Below are positions 55,663 through 64,000 of a stretch of DNA of 64,000 nt, in pieces (position 1 is the stretch's first letter; each line of letters begins with the position of its first letter). The position numbers and the translations under genes are program-made. The notes below the pieces were generated by a model. It ran no database searches, was not told the DNA's origin, and saw only the letters and a program-made list of their open reading frames with translations. The DNA comes from Herpetosiphon gulosus (GTDB lineage: Bacteria > Chloroflexota > Chloroflexia > Chloroflexales > Herpetosiphonaceae), in contig NZ_BAABRU010000018.1 in assembly GCF_039545135.1 (NCBI RefSeq), forward strand, positions 1 through 64,000, read 5' to 3'.

Positions 55663-56502
55663 TTAATCGATGGTGGTCATTTTGATTGGTAATGCTGGGG
55701 CGGGCTTGCCGCGTACACGCCGAATTACTTCTTTGAGTGCTCCCAGCAGCAAACGTGGTGGCGAAAGCAGGCTGATTGTCAAGCCATTGCGGCCATCGGT
55801 GGCCTTCGATGCCAGCCAAACCGCTTTCTGGGCAGGCACACTGGGCGGATTGCCCCACATGCGCAAGATCGTGCTGAGCGCTTCAAGTTTGGCCTCGTAG
55901 CCCGCCATCACTTGCACGTCAGTCAGCATATCGGTGGTCATCAAGCCTGGGTTAAAGCCCAAAACTTCGATGGCTTGGTTGCGATGTTCTTTGGCGAGGG
56001 CCAAGGTAAAATTGCGTACCCAGCTTTTGCTAGCACCATAGGCGGTTTGAAACGGCACAGGCCCAGTATCGCCCCGCCCAAACAGATTGATCAATTTGCC
56101 ATGACCTTGTTGTTGAAAATGTTTGAGCGCAGTAATTGAGCCGTGGTATGTGCCAAAAATATTCGTGTCGATCACGCGCCGATAATCGCGAGGATGAATT
56201 GCCACAGTCGCACCATAAGGCCCAGCCACGCCAGCATTGTTGATCCAGACATCAAGTTTGCCAAACTGGGCGATGGTTTGATCGCGTAGCGCTTCGATTG
56301 CTGCCAAATCGCCAACATCGCAGGTTGTCGCCAGCACATGGCTCGATTGGCGTTTGAGTTGAGCCAGGGCTTGTTCAAGACTGGCCTGATCGCGGCCAGC
56401 AATCACAACTTTGGCTCCTTGGCGCAACATTGCTTCGGCCATTGCCAAGCCCAAGCCACGGCTACCACCAGTAATGACAATCACTTTATCTAAAAGTTTC
56501 AT
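55663..56502 (-). CDS. Short-chain dehydrogenase/reductase
   Basis: A 279-residue NAD(P)-dependent oxidoreductase. TGGSRGLGLAM is the cofactor loop, WINNAGVAG the structural motif, and YGASKSW has the catalytic Tyr and Lys (YxxxK). The Ser of the usual triad is replaced in the stretch KLINLFGRGD, where Ser is expected about 13 residues before Tyr. The C-terminal tail is basic. It is the last gene of a group with the AT-rich membrane protein and HAD genes. Confidence 0.88.
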   Translation of the reverse strand: MKLLDKVIVITGGSRGLGLAMAEAMLRQGAKVVIAGRDQASLEQALAQLKRQSSHVLATTCDVGDLAAIEALRDQTIAQFGKLDVWINNAGVAGPYGATVAIHPRDYRRVIDTNIFGTYHGSITALKHFQQQGHGKLINLFGRGDTGPVPFQTAYGASKSWVRNFTLALAKEHRNQAIEVLGFNPGLMTTDMLTDVQVMAGYEAKLEALSTILRMWGNPPSVPAQKAVWLASKATDGRNGLTISLLSPPRLLLGALKEVIRRVRGKPAPALPIKMTTID

Positions 56503-56515
56503 TGGGCACTCCTAA

Positions 56516-57436
56516 CTACTTGCGCTTGAATGTTAATTCTTCTTGCAAAGCACCGTTGACAAAACGCTGTAACCGCATGTCTCCATCCGAATTCTTAGGA
56601 TATAAACGCCACTCTTCTGGCTCAACATTTACAATCAACATGTTGGTTTCGATTTGCGGAGTAGCCGAAAATTCTTTGTTAATTTGGGTTGCTGGGCACG
56701 CTGTAGTTAAACCCACAAATGCTTTATTGCGCGGAAGACCTTCAAAACGAATGTTAAGCATTTGAATTTCTGAGATCGAATTCTCGTTTTGCCAACATCC
56801 TGCAAACCAACCAAAACTTGTAGGAATATTTGGTCCTGTTGGTTGGCTAGTCGTCTTGGTTAGCTTGATTTCCAATCGGTTATTAGCATCGTTAATGTTA
56901 TATGCAGCCTTAATTGAATTATAGGTATCGGCCTTAATTTCAATGATGATTGAATTTTTATCTTTTGAGATACTTACTGTAGCATTCCCATTAGTATCTG
57001 TGTTAATTATTGTAGTATTATCAATAACAACTGTTGCATTATTAATTGGCGTATTAGTTTCTTGATCAATCACAATAATTATGATATCGCGTTTTTGATC
57101 AAACGGTAATATATTGAAATACATCAATATTTGACAAATTGCTGCTACAGTGGCAAGAATGGCAAATAGGAAAAGTATTTTCTTGTTTTCTTGTAATCGT
57201 TCAATTAAAGAAGATTTTTTTGAAGTAGTTTTAGCGTTTTTTGGTTCATCGTTATTAGCAGGTAACGTTGAGGGGGTAGAGTTATTTAATTGATTCTTTT
57301 CGGCTGCCTTGATTTGTTGCTCTAGTTTTTCGCGCTGTTGGAGCAAGGCTGGCGCTGAATGCTTATCGCCACCATCTTGAGTAATTTGCTTTTGAATCTC
57401 ATCAAGTTTTTGCTTCAATTGATCGATTGTTGGCAT
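56516..57436 (-). CDS. Membrane-anchored coiled-coil protein with Ig-like domain, AT-rich
   Basis: A 306-residue protein of unknown function. Order: coiled coil (about 2-48, heptads of KLDEIQKQI and QREKLEQQIKAAEK), low-complexity linker, one membrane span (about 86-106), an Ig-like/carboxypeptidase-regulatory-type domain (IIIIVIDQETNTPINNATVVI near 117, about 115-195), and a C-terminal beta-rich domain with two Cys. AT-rich codons (AAT, ATT, AAA) make it unlike the flanking genes. It lies 13 bp upstream of the SDR gene and 10 bp after the HAD gene. Confidence 0.75.
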   Translation of the reverse strand: MPTIDQLKQKLDEIQKQITQDGGDKHSAPALLQQREKLEQQIKAAEKNQLNNSTPSTLPANNDEPKNAKTTSKKSSLIERLQENKKILFLFAILATVAAICQILMYFNILPFDQKRDIIIIVIDQETNTPINNATVVIDNTTIINTDTNGNATVSISKDKNSIIIEIKADTYNSIKAAYNINDANNRLEIKLTKTTSQPTGPNIPTSFGWFAGCWQNENSISEIQMLNIRFEGLPRNKAFVGLTTACPATQINKEFSATPQIETNMLIVNVEPEEWRLYPKNSDGDMRLQRFVNGALQEELTFKRK

Positions 57437-57446
57437 AACTTCAACC

Positions 57447-58121
57447 TCAGGTAGTTATAAATTGAAGCAGCGCTTCATAATGGGTCAGATCTTCCAACAG
57501 CAAATCGGGCTGGTGCTCAGCAAGTTGTTCGAGGCTGAAGCGACCAGTTGCCACGGCGACCGAGCATGCTCCAGCAATTTTGGCGCAAGCAATATCAAAC
57601 GGCGTATCACCAATTACCACCACATCATCAAACGTGCCATGCCAACCAGCAGCTTGTGCTCGTTGCAATGCCACGGGCACTAAATCGTTGCGAATATGGC
57701 TATCCGAGCCGAACGCACCCCATTCCCAACGAAAATGGCGACTGAGATCGACGGCATCGAGTTTGATCTTGGCGGTGCGTTGCATATTGCCAGTCAGCAG
57801 CGAGTGAATTGTATGCGCTTGTAAGTGGCTCAAGGCTGCATGAACCCCATGTAAAATTGTGGTTTCATGTTGTAGATATTCAAAACGGGCCTGCAATTCA
57901 CCTTCGTAAACCACATAAAATTGCTCAAGCCGTTCGAGAATCGCCACCTCATCCCAAGTATGCAAGGTCTCGCGAACGATCAAGCCATCGGTTTTGCCAG
58001 CAGTCGAGCTAAGCGGCAGATCAACCTCGTATACACGCTGAAACGCAGCCTTGAAAGCTTCAAGACTGCGCCCATGTGACCGAATCAGGGTTCCATCAAT
58101 ATCCCAGAGCAGCAATTTCAT
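57447..58121 (-). CDS. HAD-superfamily hydrolase (phosphoglycolate-phosphatase-like)
   Basis: A 224-residue phosphatase: LLWDIDGTLIRSHGRS (nucleophile Asp in DxDGT), SLLTGNMQRTAKIKL (motif II Thr), and VVIGDTPFDIACAK (motif IV Asp pair). The four-helix cap (about 20-90) places it in subclass I. Substrate unknown. Its start overlaps the stop of the next upstream gene (ATGA). Confidence 0.88.
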   Translation of the reverse strand: MKLLLWDIDGTLIRSHGRSLEAFKAAFQRVYEVDLPLSSTAGKTDGLIVRETLHTWDEVAILERLEQFYVVYEGELQARFEYLQHETTILHGVHAALSHLQAHTIHSLLTGNMQRTAKIKLDAVDLSRHFRWEWGAFGSDSHIRNDLVPVALQRAQAAGWHGTFDDVVVIGDTPFDIACAKIAGACSVAVATGRFSLEQLAEHQPDLLLEDLTHYEALLQFITT

Positions 58122-58708
58122 TGTTCGGTTGGTTCCCCATTGACAAGGTCGGCCAGCGGCTGCACCAATTCGCCAAGGCTGCGGAATTGTGGCCCCAGCT
58201 CGGTATCTTTAAGTGGAATATTGACTGGCACGGTTAAACTGACGGGCACTGAGGCTTGCAGCGGAATCGTCAGGCTCAGATAGACTGGCAATTCCAAACC
58301 TTCGGGCAAATTCAAGGCCACACTGGCTTTGAGATAACCCACGCCAGGCAGGGTAATATCGGCGGGCACTTGCAACGGCACGGCTTGGGTTATCCGCACA
58401 TTGGTATTTTGGCTAACTGGCACTTGCAAGGTAATCGGCAATTGCTCGTTCAACGGTACGCTAGCTTTAATCGTGGCATTGCTCAGGCCATCAATCGTAT
58501 CAGTTAATTTGGCAATAGTTGGTTTGAGTGGCGCTAGGCCGGTTTTATAGCCAAATAGCGCAATTGCTAAAACGCCTAAACCAATAATCAGCACAATATT
58601 GAGGATAAAGGAGGTCATGATCATAAACTTGTACGAGCGATCGATATCAACTCGTTCAACAGCAGTTGTTTTGGTCGAATCGGTGGATTTGCGGTTGCGA
58701 TTGGCCAC
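58118..58708 (-). CDS. Single-span membrane protein with a beta-rich extracellular part
   Basis: A 196-residue protein. GTG 58708 follows aaggagg; the frame further upstream passes through a repeat element. A basic N-terminus, one span at about 28-52 (FILNIVLIIGLGVLAIALF), then a repetitive, Pro/Val/Leu-rich region with short repeats of VPLQVPxxI and LTIPLQASVPVSL type. This looks like a stalk or beta-sandwich outside the membrane. Family unknown. First gene of a group ending with the SDR. Confidence 0.7.
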   Translation of the reverse strand: MANRNRKSTDSTKTTAVERVDIDRSYKFMIMTSFILNIVLIIGLGVLAIALFGYKTGLAPLKPTIAKLTDTIDGLSNATIKASVPLNEQLPITLQVPVSQNTNVRITQAVPLQVPADITLPGVGYLKASVALNLPEGLELPVYLSLTIPLQASVPVSLTVPVNIPLKDTELGPQFRSLGELVQPLADLVNGEPTEQ

Positions 58709-59049
58709 GTCAACCTCCTTGCAGTGCCTCGAAGGGGAAAATTCATCAGCAGTATACCACAGCCGATCGTTGCTTGTTAGAGCCATTCTGTCATAAATAT
58801 TGTGATCACCACCCCTCCGCCCCGCCTCAAGGCGGGGAACGCAGGGTGTTTTCATCCCCCTGCACCCCCTAATAGTTGTTACGTGGACTGTCTCTGTGCT
58901 TTCTTATACCCTAAAGTGAGATATTCTTCTGAGTATTTAGCTGTAAATTGATCATCTAATAGCCAAATAATGCCTTTTGATCCTGAAACGATGCGCTATG
59001 CTACAATGCGCGTTGGTAAACAAGCAAGCCCATGCGTGAGGATGTGATT
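58709..59049. repeat. Intergenic region with plus-strand double-hairpin element and gatA promoter
   Basis: 58805-58870 is a plus-strand copy of the double-hairpin element: atcaccacccctccg, stem ccccgcc-tcaa-ggcgggg, stem gcagggt/.ccccctgc, caccccct. A candidate promoter for gatA is ttgatc (58977-58982) and tgctacaat (58999-59007); spacing of 19 bp is long but the TGn extension helps. Confidence 0.75.
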
Positions 59050-60501
59050 ATGGCCCTCCATGAATTGACAATTGCCGAGGCCCGCGCCCAATTGGATCGC
59101 GGTGAGATTACCTCGGTGCAACTGACCGAGGCTCTGCTGGAACGCATCGCCGCGTTAGAGCCAACCCTGCATTCGTTTTTAACTCAAACGCCCGATTTGG
59201 CTTTGCAACAAGCGCAAGCTGCCGACGAGCGCATCAAGGCTGGCAACGCCACAAGCTTAACTGGCATTCCGTTGGGCATTAAAGATGTGATTGTCACCAA
59301 AGATGTGCGTACCACCTGCGGCTCGAAAGTGTTGGAGAATTGGGTTCCACCCTACGATGCCACCGTCGTGAGCAAACTCAACGAGGCTGGCACGGTAACT
59401 CTCGGCAAGCTCAATATGGATGAGTTTGCTATGGGTTCGTCCAACGAAAATAGTGCTTTTGGTGGTACACGCAACCCATGGGATACCGAACGTGTGCCTG
59501 GTGGCTCATCGGGTGGTTCGGCGGCGGCGGTTGCTGCTGGTCAAGCTTTTGGCACGTTAGGCACTGATACTGGTGGCTCAATTCGCCAGCCTGCCGCTTT
59601 GTGTGGGATTGTCGGTTTGAAGCCAACCTATGGGCGGGTTTCGCGCTATGGTTTAGTGGCCTTTGCCTCATCACTCGATCAATGTGGGCCATTCGCTCGC
59701 ACAGTTGAAGACGTGGCACTGCTGCTCGAAACCATCTCAGGCCATGATCCCAAAGATTCGACCAGCGCCAATTTGCCAGTGCCCGATTATCGCGCTAGCT
59801 TAACTGGCGACATTCGCGGCCTCAAAGTTGGCGTGCCCAGTGAATATTTCGTTGATGGCATGGAGCCTGGGGTTGAAAAAGCGGTACGCACGGCGATTGA
59901 GCAGATTAAGGATTTGGGTGCTGAAATCGTTGAGGTTTCGCTGCCCCACACCAAATATGCCTTGCCAGTGTATTACATCATTGCTCCAGCCGAATGTAGC
60001 ACCAACTTGGCTCGCTTCGATGGCGTGCGCTATGGCGTGCGCTTGGAAGGCAATGGGCTGTTCGATGAAATTGAATCGACCCGCGGCCAATTGTTTGGCT
60101 CGGAGGTGCGCCGCCGGATTATGCTTGGAACGTATGCGCTCTCATCGGGCTATTACGATGCCTACTATCGCCGTGCCCAACAAGTGCGTACCTTGATTCG
60201 CCGCGACTTCCAAGAGGTTTGGAGTAAAGTCGATTTATTGGCAGCGCCAACCTCGCCCAGCGTGGCCTTCAAAATTGGCGAAAAAGCTGATGATCCAGTG
60301 GCGATGTATCTTTCGGATGTGTGTACCTTGCCAATTAACTTGGCTGGTGTGCCTGGCTTGGTCGTGCCATGTGGCTTTAGCGACAATTTGCCAACCGGCC
60401 TGCAATTGATTGGCAAGCCGTTCGATGAAGCAACCTTGCTGCGCGTCGGCCATGCCTACGAGCAACATAACAGCTGGTACAAACAACATCCAAGTTTGTA
60501 G
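59050..60501 (+). CDS. gatA: Glutamyl-tRNA(Gln) amidotransferase subunit A
   Basis: A 483-residue amidase of the GatCAB complex that turns Glu-tRNA(Gln) into Gln-tRNA(Gln). The Ser-cisSer-Lys triad is intact: PLGIKDVI (Lys near 76), [14 protein letters not shown] (nucleophile region, near 151), and [13 protein letters not shown] (near 173). ATG 59050 ([11 protein letters not shown]) follows tgagg; the earlier ATG 59032 lies on that site. gatB and gatC, needed for function, are not in the window. Confidence 0.96.
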   Translation: MALHELTIAEARAQLDRGEITSVQLTEALLERIAALEPTLHSFLTQTPDLALQQAQAADERIKAGNATSLTGIPLGIKDVIVTKDVRTTCGSKVLENWVPPYDATVVSKLNEAGTVTLGKLNMDEFAMGSSNENSAFGGTRNPWDTERVPGGSSGGSAAAVAAGQAFGTLGTDTGGSIRQPAALCGIVGLKPTYGRVSRYGLVAFASSLDQCGPFARTVEDVALLLETISGHDPKDSTSANLPVPDYRASLTGDIRGLKVGVPSEYFVDGMEPGVEKAVRTAIEQIKDLGAEIVEVSLPHTKYALPVYYIIAPAECSTNLARFDGVRYGVRLEGNGLFDEIESTRGQLFGSEVRRRIMLGTYALSSGYYDAYYRRAQQVRTLIRRDFQEVWSKVDLLAAPTSPSVAFKIGEKADDPVAMYLSDVCTLPINLAGVPGLVVPCGFSDNLPTGLQLIGKPFDEATLLRVGHAYEQHNSWYKQHPSL

Positions 60502-60674
60502 CCAAACGTTTCGTAACCACGAAGAATGCGAAGACCACTAAGTAATGATCCTTCGTGCTCTTCGTGTCCTTCGTGGTTAAATTTCATCCCTCATCCCTCT
60601 CCCTAAGCTATTGCAATCTCTGAGCGCCACGGCTACCATTGAACTACGGAAGCATCTAGTAGGGAGCCAACGGC
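60502..60674. repeat. Facing ccacgaag / cttcgtgg repeats
   Basis: taaccacgaagaatgcgaag (60513-60532) faces ccttcgtgctcttcgtgtcc (60550-60569) and ttcgtggtta, forming an inverted element of about 70 bp, followed by a tttcatccctcatccctct heptamer block (60584-60602). It lies in the gap after gatA, where it could fold in the transcript. Confidence 0.75.
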
Positions 60675-61994
60675 ATGACCAGTTATAGCATCACTGGGCG
60701 GGTGGTTCGGACGATTGATCTTGCGCCGCTTGCCAACATTAGCGTGCGGTTTATCTCACAAGCAGGCTATCTGAGCAATGTGGCCAATCGCAGCCTCTTG
60801 CCAGCAGGCCAAGTCGATTGGACGCGCTCGCTGACAGGGTTTAGCGGCACACGCTGGGAATGTTGGGAGCAGCAGATCAATGGCAAAGTAGCAATTGCTT
60901 GGGGCGATTTTCGCGATGGTGCCTTGATCTACAACCCACATTTGAGCGACGATGGACGGGTGTTTCATAGCGACAAAACCTATTTGATGCCCGAAGTTTC
61001 GCCCGCCCAAGAAGTCAGTTGGACCCGCCAAATCACTGGGTTTGCTGGCTCGCGCTGGGATTGCTGGGTGCAATATATCGATAAGCGCGTGCCAATTACT
61101 TGGGAATTATTTCGTGATAATGCTTTGATTCATAACCCCCAATTGGCTGCTGATGGCCGTTTATTCCAAACCGCCAAAACCTATCTGATTCCCGATGTTG
61201 CGCCTGTGGCCCGTGCTGCCTGCGAAGTCAAAACCGATGCCCAAGGCAATTATCGCTTTGACAATATTGGCGCTGGTGCGGTTGGCTTGCTCGAAGTCAA
61301 TGTGGCTGGTTATACCCCGGTTCGCGTACCAGTGATTGTCAACAATACGATTAATCAGCCGATCAATGTACGCGGTGGTGGTAGCGGTGTGCGCTCGGCT
61401 CACCCTAGCTATAATGCTTTACATCCCAAAGTGCGGGCGATTATCGATCAAGCCTTGTTTATGCTGGGCGATGAAAAAACAGTTTATGATGCGCTGCCCA
61501 CTAATTTGCAACAAATGTGTTATGGATCACAATTCGCCAGCAATCCCAATCATCAATACTATAAAGATATTGTTTGCGCCGATTTGGTGAGCATTTGTTT
61601 GGCGGCAGCAGGCTTTAACGTGAATTGGAACAGCGGGGCCAACCCACATATGGCTCAGCATTATGCGCCTGGCCCAGCCACCCTCCAAGAAATTAGCGAT
61701 GCCAACGATTGGCAACCAGGCGATGTGCTGGTGTTTGGCAATAATGGCGCTGCGCGGGCTGGCCATGTTACCTTGTACGTTGGCCCGTTCCAAGGCACTG
61801 ATCGTTCAGGCACAAATTATGCGCTGAGTGCCAATTTCGATGTGATTGAAGCCAGCATGAACTTTGATCTTGCCAATGGTCAGCGTTGGGGCTTGGGCAA
61901 TATCGCCACCACCCGCCAGCAATGTTTGCAAGGCAAGCGTGGCTATCAATGGGTCAAGCGGGTGCGTTTGAAAGAAGTCGCAGCATTAATTTAA
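60675..61994 (+). CDS. Modular protein with split carboxypeptidase-regulatory domain and NlpC/P60-like hydrolase domain
   Basis: A 439-residue protein without signal peptide or membrane span. Residues 4-28 (YSITGRVVRTIDLAPLANIS) and 183-232 (TDAQGNYRFDNI, VAGYTPVRV) look like the two halves of a carboxypeptidase-regulatory-like (transthyretin-type) domain. Between them are two 63-residue repeats (48-110 and 115-177) sharing WTRxxTGFxGxRWxCW, FRDxALIxNPxL and KTYLxPxV. The C-terminal domain has CADLVSICLAAAG (Cys301) and HVTLYVG (His364), a Cys-His pair as in NlpC/P60 and CHAP peptidoglycan hydrolases, and WQPGDVLVFG typical of them. Export route unknown. ATG 60675 follows agggag. Confidence 0.8.
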   Translation: MTSYSITGRVVRTIDLAPLANISVRFISQAGYLSNVANRSLLPAGQVDWTRSLTGFSGTRWECWEQQINGKVAIAWGDFRDGALIYNPHLSDDGRVFHSDKTYLMPEVSPAQEVSWTRQITGFAGSRWDCWVQYIDKRVPITWELFRDNALIHNPQLAADGRLFQTAKTYLIPDVAPVARAACEVKTDAQGNYRFDNIGAGAVGLLEVNVAGYTPVRVPVIVNNTINQPINVRGGGSGVRSAHPSYNALHPKVRAIIDQALFMLGDEKTVYDALPTNLQQMCYGSQFASNPNHQYYKDIVCADLVSICLAAAGFNVNWNSGANPHMAQHYAPGPATLQEISDANDWQPGDVLVFGNNGAARAGHVTLYVGPFQGTDRSGTNYALSANFDVIEASMNFDLANGQRWGLGNIATTRQQCLQGKRGYQWVKRVRLKEVAALI

Positions 61995-62040
61995 ATTGCT
62001 AGGCACTCAAATGAAGTGACGATCTGCAACCGATTGCTGA

Positions 62041-62069
62041 TTCGCAGGTGAGCTAAACTGCGCTACAAT
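62041..62069 (+). promoter_or_regulatory. Promoter of the B12-binding subunit gene
   Basis: ttcgca (62041-62046) and tacaat (62064-62069) are 17 bp apart; 41 bp before ATG 62110. Confidence 0.5.
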
Positions 62070-62109
62070 GGGGCATATCGTCATTTCTCAATGTGGAGGA
62101 AAGACCCTC

Positions 62110-62523
62110 ATGGAACGACCAATTCGGGTGTTAGTGGCCAAACCAGGGCTTGATGGCCACGACCGTGGCGCAAAAGTGATCGCCCGTGCCTTGCGTGATG
62201 CAGGCATGGAAGTTATTTATACAGGGTTGCAACAAACCCCCCAAATGATCGTTGAAGCCGCCTTGCAAGAAGATGTTGATTGCATTGGCTTGTCGATTCT
62301 CTCAGGTGCGCATATGACCTTGCTGCCCAAAATCACCACGATGCTGCGCGAAAACGATGGCGCGGATATTTTGGTCGTGGCTGGCGGCATTATCTCCGAT
62401 GAAGATGCAGCAATCTTGCGCAAGGATCATGGGATTGCGGGAATTTTCGGGCCTGGCTCTTCGACCCATGCAATTATCGATTTTATTCGTGAGCATGTTG
62501 AGCGTAGCTCGGTAGAAGGGTAG
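62110..62523 (+). CDS. Methylmalonyl-CoA mutase, B12-binding small subunit
   Basis: A 137-residue B12-binding Rossmann domain. The base-off His motif is [19 protein letters not shown] (DxHxxG), followed by [29 protein letters not shown] and [12 protein letters not shown], as in the separate C-terminal subunit of methylmalonyl-CoA mutase. The catalytic large subunit is not in the window. ATG 62110 follows ggagga; an earlier ATG is not preceded by a site. The chaperone gene follows at once. Confidence 0.93.
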   Translation: MERPIRVLVAKPGLDGHDRGAKVIARALRDAGMEVIYTGLQQTPQMIVEAALQEDVDCIGLSILSGAHMTLLPKITTMLRENDGADILVVAGGIISDEDAAILRKDHGIAGIFGPGSSTHAIIDFIREHVERSSVEG

Positions 62524-62530
62524 GTTGGGC

Positions 62531-63502
62531 GTGGAACTTGTAGCAAAGGCTCGTGCTGGCAATCGCCGCGCACTGGCCCGCTTGATAACCTTGGTTGAAG
62601 CTGGCGATGCCCAAGCCCAAACGGCTTTGGCGGCGCTCTACCCCTACACTGGCCATGCCCATATCGTCGGGGTAACTGGTGCACCTGGCACTGGCAAATC
62701 GACATTGGTCACCCAAATGGCTTTGCATTGGCGTAGTCTTGGGCGCACGGTCGCCGTGTTGGCAGTTGACCCAACTTCACCATTTAGCGGTGGCGCAATT
62801 TTAGGCGATCGGATTCGCATGCAAGCCTTGGGCGGCGATAGCGGCTGTTACATTCGTTCGATGGCGAGTCGTGGCAGCCTTGGTGGTTTATCACGGGCTA
62901 CTGGCGATGCCGTCAAAGTGCTCGATGCAGCAGGTTTTGACATCGTGATTGTTGAAACTGTGGGAGCTGGTCAGGCCGAGGTTGAAATTGCCCGCGAAGC
63001 CCATACCGTGGTGGTCGTCGAAGTACCGGGCATGGGCGATGATATTCAGGCAATCAAGGCGGGCATTTTGGAAATTGCCGATGTGTTTGTGGTCAATAAA
63101 GCTGATCGCGAGGGCGTTGAGCGCACGGTTCGCCAATTGCAGATGATGTTGCATCTTGGCAGCGGCGAACATCGCGATGGCTGGGAGCCGCCGATTGTCC
63201 AGACCGTTTCCAACACTGGTAAGAATATCGCCGAAGCTGCTGCTGCGGTCGAACGCCATCTCGAACATCTTAAAAGCAACAATTTGCTCGAATTGCGCGA
63301 ACGCGAGCGGATTGAGCGCGAGTGGAAAGTGATTATGCGTGAAACGTTGCTGCGCCAATTGCTGCAACGACTTGAGCCTCACGTCCATGAACAACTGCTC
63401 AAACAGATGAGCGAACGCCAACTCGACCCGTATGCTGCCGCCAACCAAGCGATTGAAAGCGTTTTGGAATTCCCGCAACCGCCAGCTCCCTCTCCCGCCT
63501 AA
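62531..63502 (+). CDS. meaB: MeaB/ArgK-type G-protein chaperone of methylmalonyl-CoA mutase
   Basis: A 323-residue P-loop GTPase that protects and reloads the mutase's B12 cofactor. Walker A GAPGTGKSTLVTQ near 56, LAVDPTSPFSGGAILGDRIR, DIVIVETVGAGQAE (switch II), NKADREG (base recognition). Start: GTG 62531 or TTG 62525, both near aaggg at 62516-62520. Adjacent to the B12 subunit (7-bp gap), as in many mutase operons. Confidence 0.94.
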   Translation: MELVAKARAGNRRALARLITLVEAGDAQAQTALAALYPYTGHAHIVGVTGAPGTGKSTLVTQMALHWRSLGRTVAVLAVDPTSPFSGGAILGDRIRMQALGGDSGCYIRSMASRGSLGGLSRATGDAVKVLDAAGFDIVIVETVGAGQAEVEIAREAHTVVVVEVPGMGDDIQAIKAGILEIADVFVVNKADREGVERTVRQLQMMLHLGSGEHRDGWEPPIVQTVSNTGKNIAEAAAAVERHLEHLKSNNLLELRERERIEREWKVIMRETLLRQLLQRLEPHVHEQLLKQMSERQLDPYAAANQAIESVLEFPQPPAPSPA

Positions 63503-63569
63503 CAGTCGAGGCGAGCTGTGCTCAGAATGGCATCGATCTGGCGAATAATGGCTGGAATCCTCGGCATCC

Positions 63570-63623
63570 GACCTCGGTTTTGGTTGAGGTTTGGTTTGCG
63601 CACCACCCAACCAACCCGAGGTC
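63570..63623. terminator. Long hairpin between convergent meaB and citrate synthase genes
   Basis: gacctcgg (63570-63577) pairs with ccgaggtc (63616-63623), extended by ttggttg/caaccaa arms. No T run on either side. Confidence 0.45.
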
Positions 63624-63672
63624 GTTATGCCTACTTGTCTACACGCACTGTGAGCGAGGGCTGAGCAAAGAT

Positions 63673-64000
63673 TTAGCGCTCAGCAACCTCAACCCAAGTG
63701 CGATTGCGGTCGCCAGTGTAAATCGATTGTGGACGAATGATCCGGCCAACAGTGCGTTGCTCGAAGGCGTGGGCAATCCAGCCGACGGCGCGGCTGATCG
63801 TGAAGGTTGGGGTGAAGAGGTCGGTTTCAAAGTCGATGCCATGCAACAGCAAGGCGGTATAGAACTCGACGTTAGTTTGCAATTTGCGACCTGGCTTGTG
63901 TTCTTCAAGCAGTCGAATCGCGGTTTGCTCAACGTGGCGCACAAGTTCATACAACTCACGATTGCCATCGTTGGCAAAGAGTTGATCGGCTGCGCCTGCC
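63673..64000 (-). CDS. Citrate synthase, C-terminal part (truncated by the window edge)
   Basis: About 109 residues of the C-terminus, read up to position 64000 in the same frame (the start is outside). ADQLFANDGNRELYELVRHV, KLQTNVEFYTALLLHGI, DLFTPTFTISRAVGWIAH and RIIRPQSIYTG match the citrate synthase C-terminal helices. The residue where the catalytic Asp of citrate synthase sits (NVDFY) is Glu here. It could also be 2-methylcitrate synthase. Convergent with meaB. Confidence 0.92.
   Translation of the reverse strand, partial: AGAADQLFANDGNRELYELVRHVEQTAIRLLEEHKPGRKLQTNVEFYTALLLHGIDFETDLFTPTFTISRAVGWIAHAFEQRTVGRIIRPQSIYTGDRNRTWVEVAER

Noticed and set aside
62891-63610. 239-codon minus-strand frame
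   Set aside because: Antisense to meaB, whose motifs are complete.

Overview
The window reads as chromosomal DNA of a filamentous Chloroflexota bacterium, most likely Herpetosiphon or a close relative. This is inferred from gene content, a moderate GC content with CAA/TTG-rich codon use, DUF2270, a PknB-type kinase with an extracellular sensor region, and gene spaces packed with the same short repeats. No rRNA, tRNA, transposase or phage gene was found, so it is mostly ordinary housekeeping chromosome with a few accessory patches.

Layout. 1-9.3 kb: end of an unknown gene, two 29-bp repeats with a 32-bp spacer (possible CRISPR remnant), a lipoprotein, a membrane protein, an FtsK/SpoIIIE-like ATPase, a cysteine-less peroxiredoxin-like protein, a CHRD lipoprotein behind a strong promoter with a palindromic operator, a family 4 glycosyltransferase, a receptor-type Ser/Thr kinase, then an AT-rich 1-kb island with one tiny membrane protein. 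9.3-23.5 kb: aconitase, PriA, two membrane proteins, phosphofructokinase, DUF2270, dihydroorotase, M19 dipeptidase, DinB-like protein, AlaX. 23.5-27.4 kb: an operon on the minus strand of one secreted protein, two ABC permeases and two ABC ATPases. 27.8-36 kb: PheT, two related lipoproteins (one single-domain, one duplicated), an aminotransferase, a zinc-ribbon protein, a dolichol-phosphate-mannose-synthase-like glycosyltransferase, PurA. 36-46.9 kb: ArsA-type ATPase, MurJ-like flippase plus YqaA-like protein, two flavin-reductase-fold proteins, an SRPBCC protein, a PglC/PglD-like sugar-transferase and acetyltransferase pair, trigger factor with a 57-residue acidic insert, cysteine desulfurase, GpsA, GNAT. 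47-55.5 kb: RpsO-PNPase, AAA ATPase, XseA, AccB, EF-P, M24 peptidase, methyltransferase. 55.6-64 kb: SDR, an AT-rich membrane protein, HAD phosphatase, a membrane-anchored protein, GatA, a modular NlpC/P60-like protein, the B12-binding subunit of methylmalonyl-CoA mutase with its MeaB chaperone, and the end of citrate synthase.

Several genes stand without their usual partner in the window (pheT without pheS, xseA without xseB, accB without accC, gatA without gatB/gatC), while rpsO-pnp and peptidase-efp-accB keep a common order. The gene spaces carry at least four repeat families: a double-hairpin element (four copies), a C/G-rich inverted element (three copies), a nested inverted element built from ccacgaagg and ggctatcgg blocks, and ggatgag heptamer arrays. 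The most interesting signals are the poly-aspartate insert in trigger factor, the promoter-embedded perfect operator upstream of the CHRD gene, the modular protein whose carboxypeptidase-regulatory fold is split by two Trp/Cys repeats, the duplicated lipoprotein family and the conserved double-hairpin repeat. I did not find a clear new multi-gene defence or conflict system.
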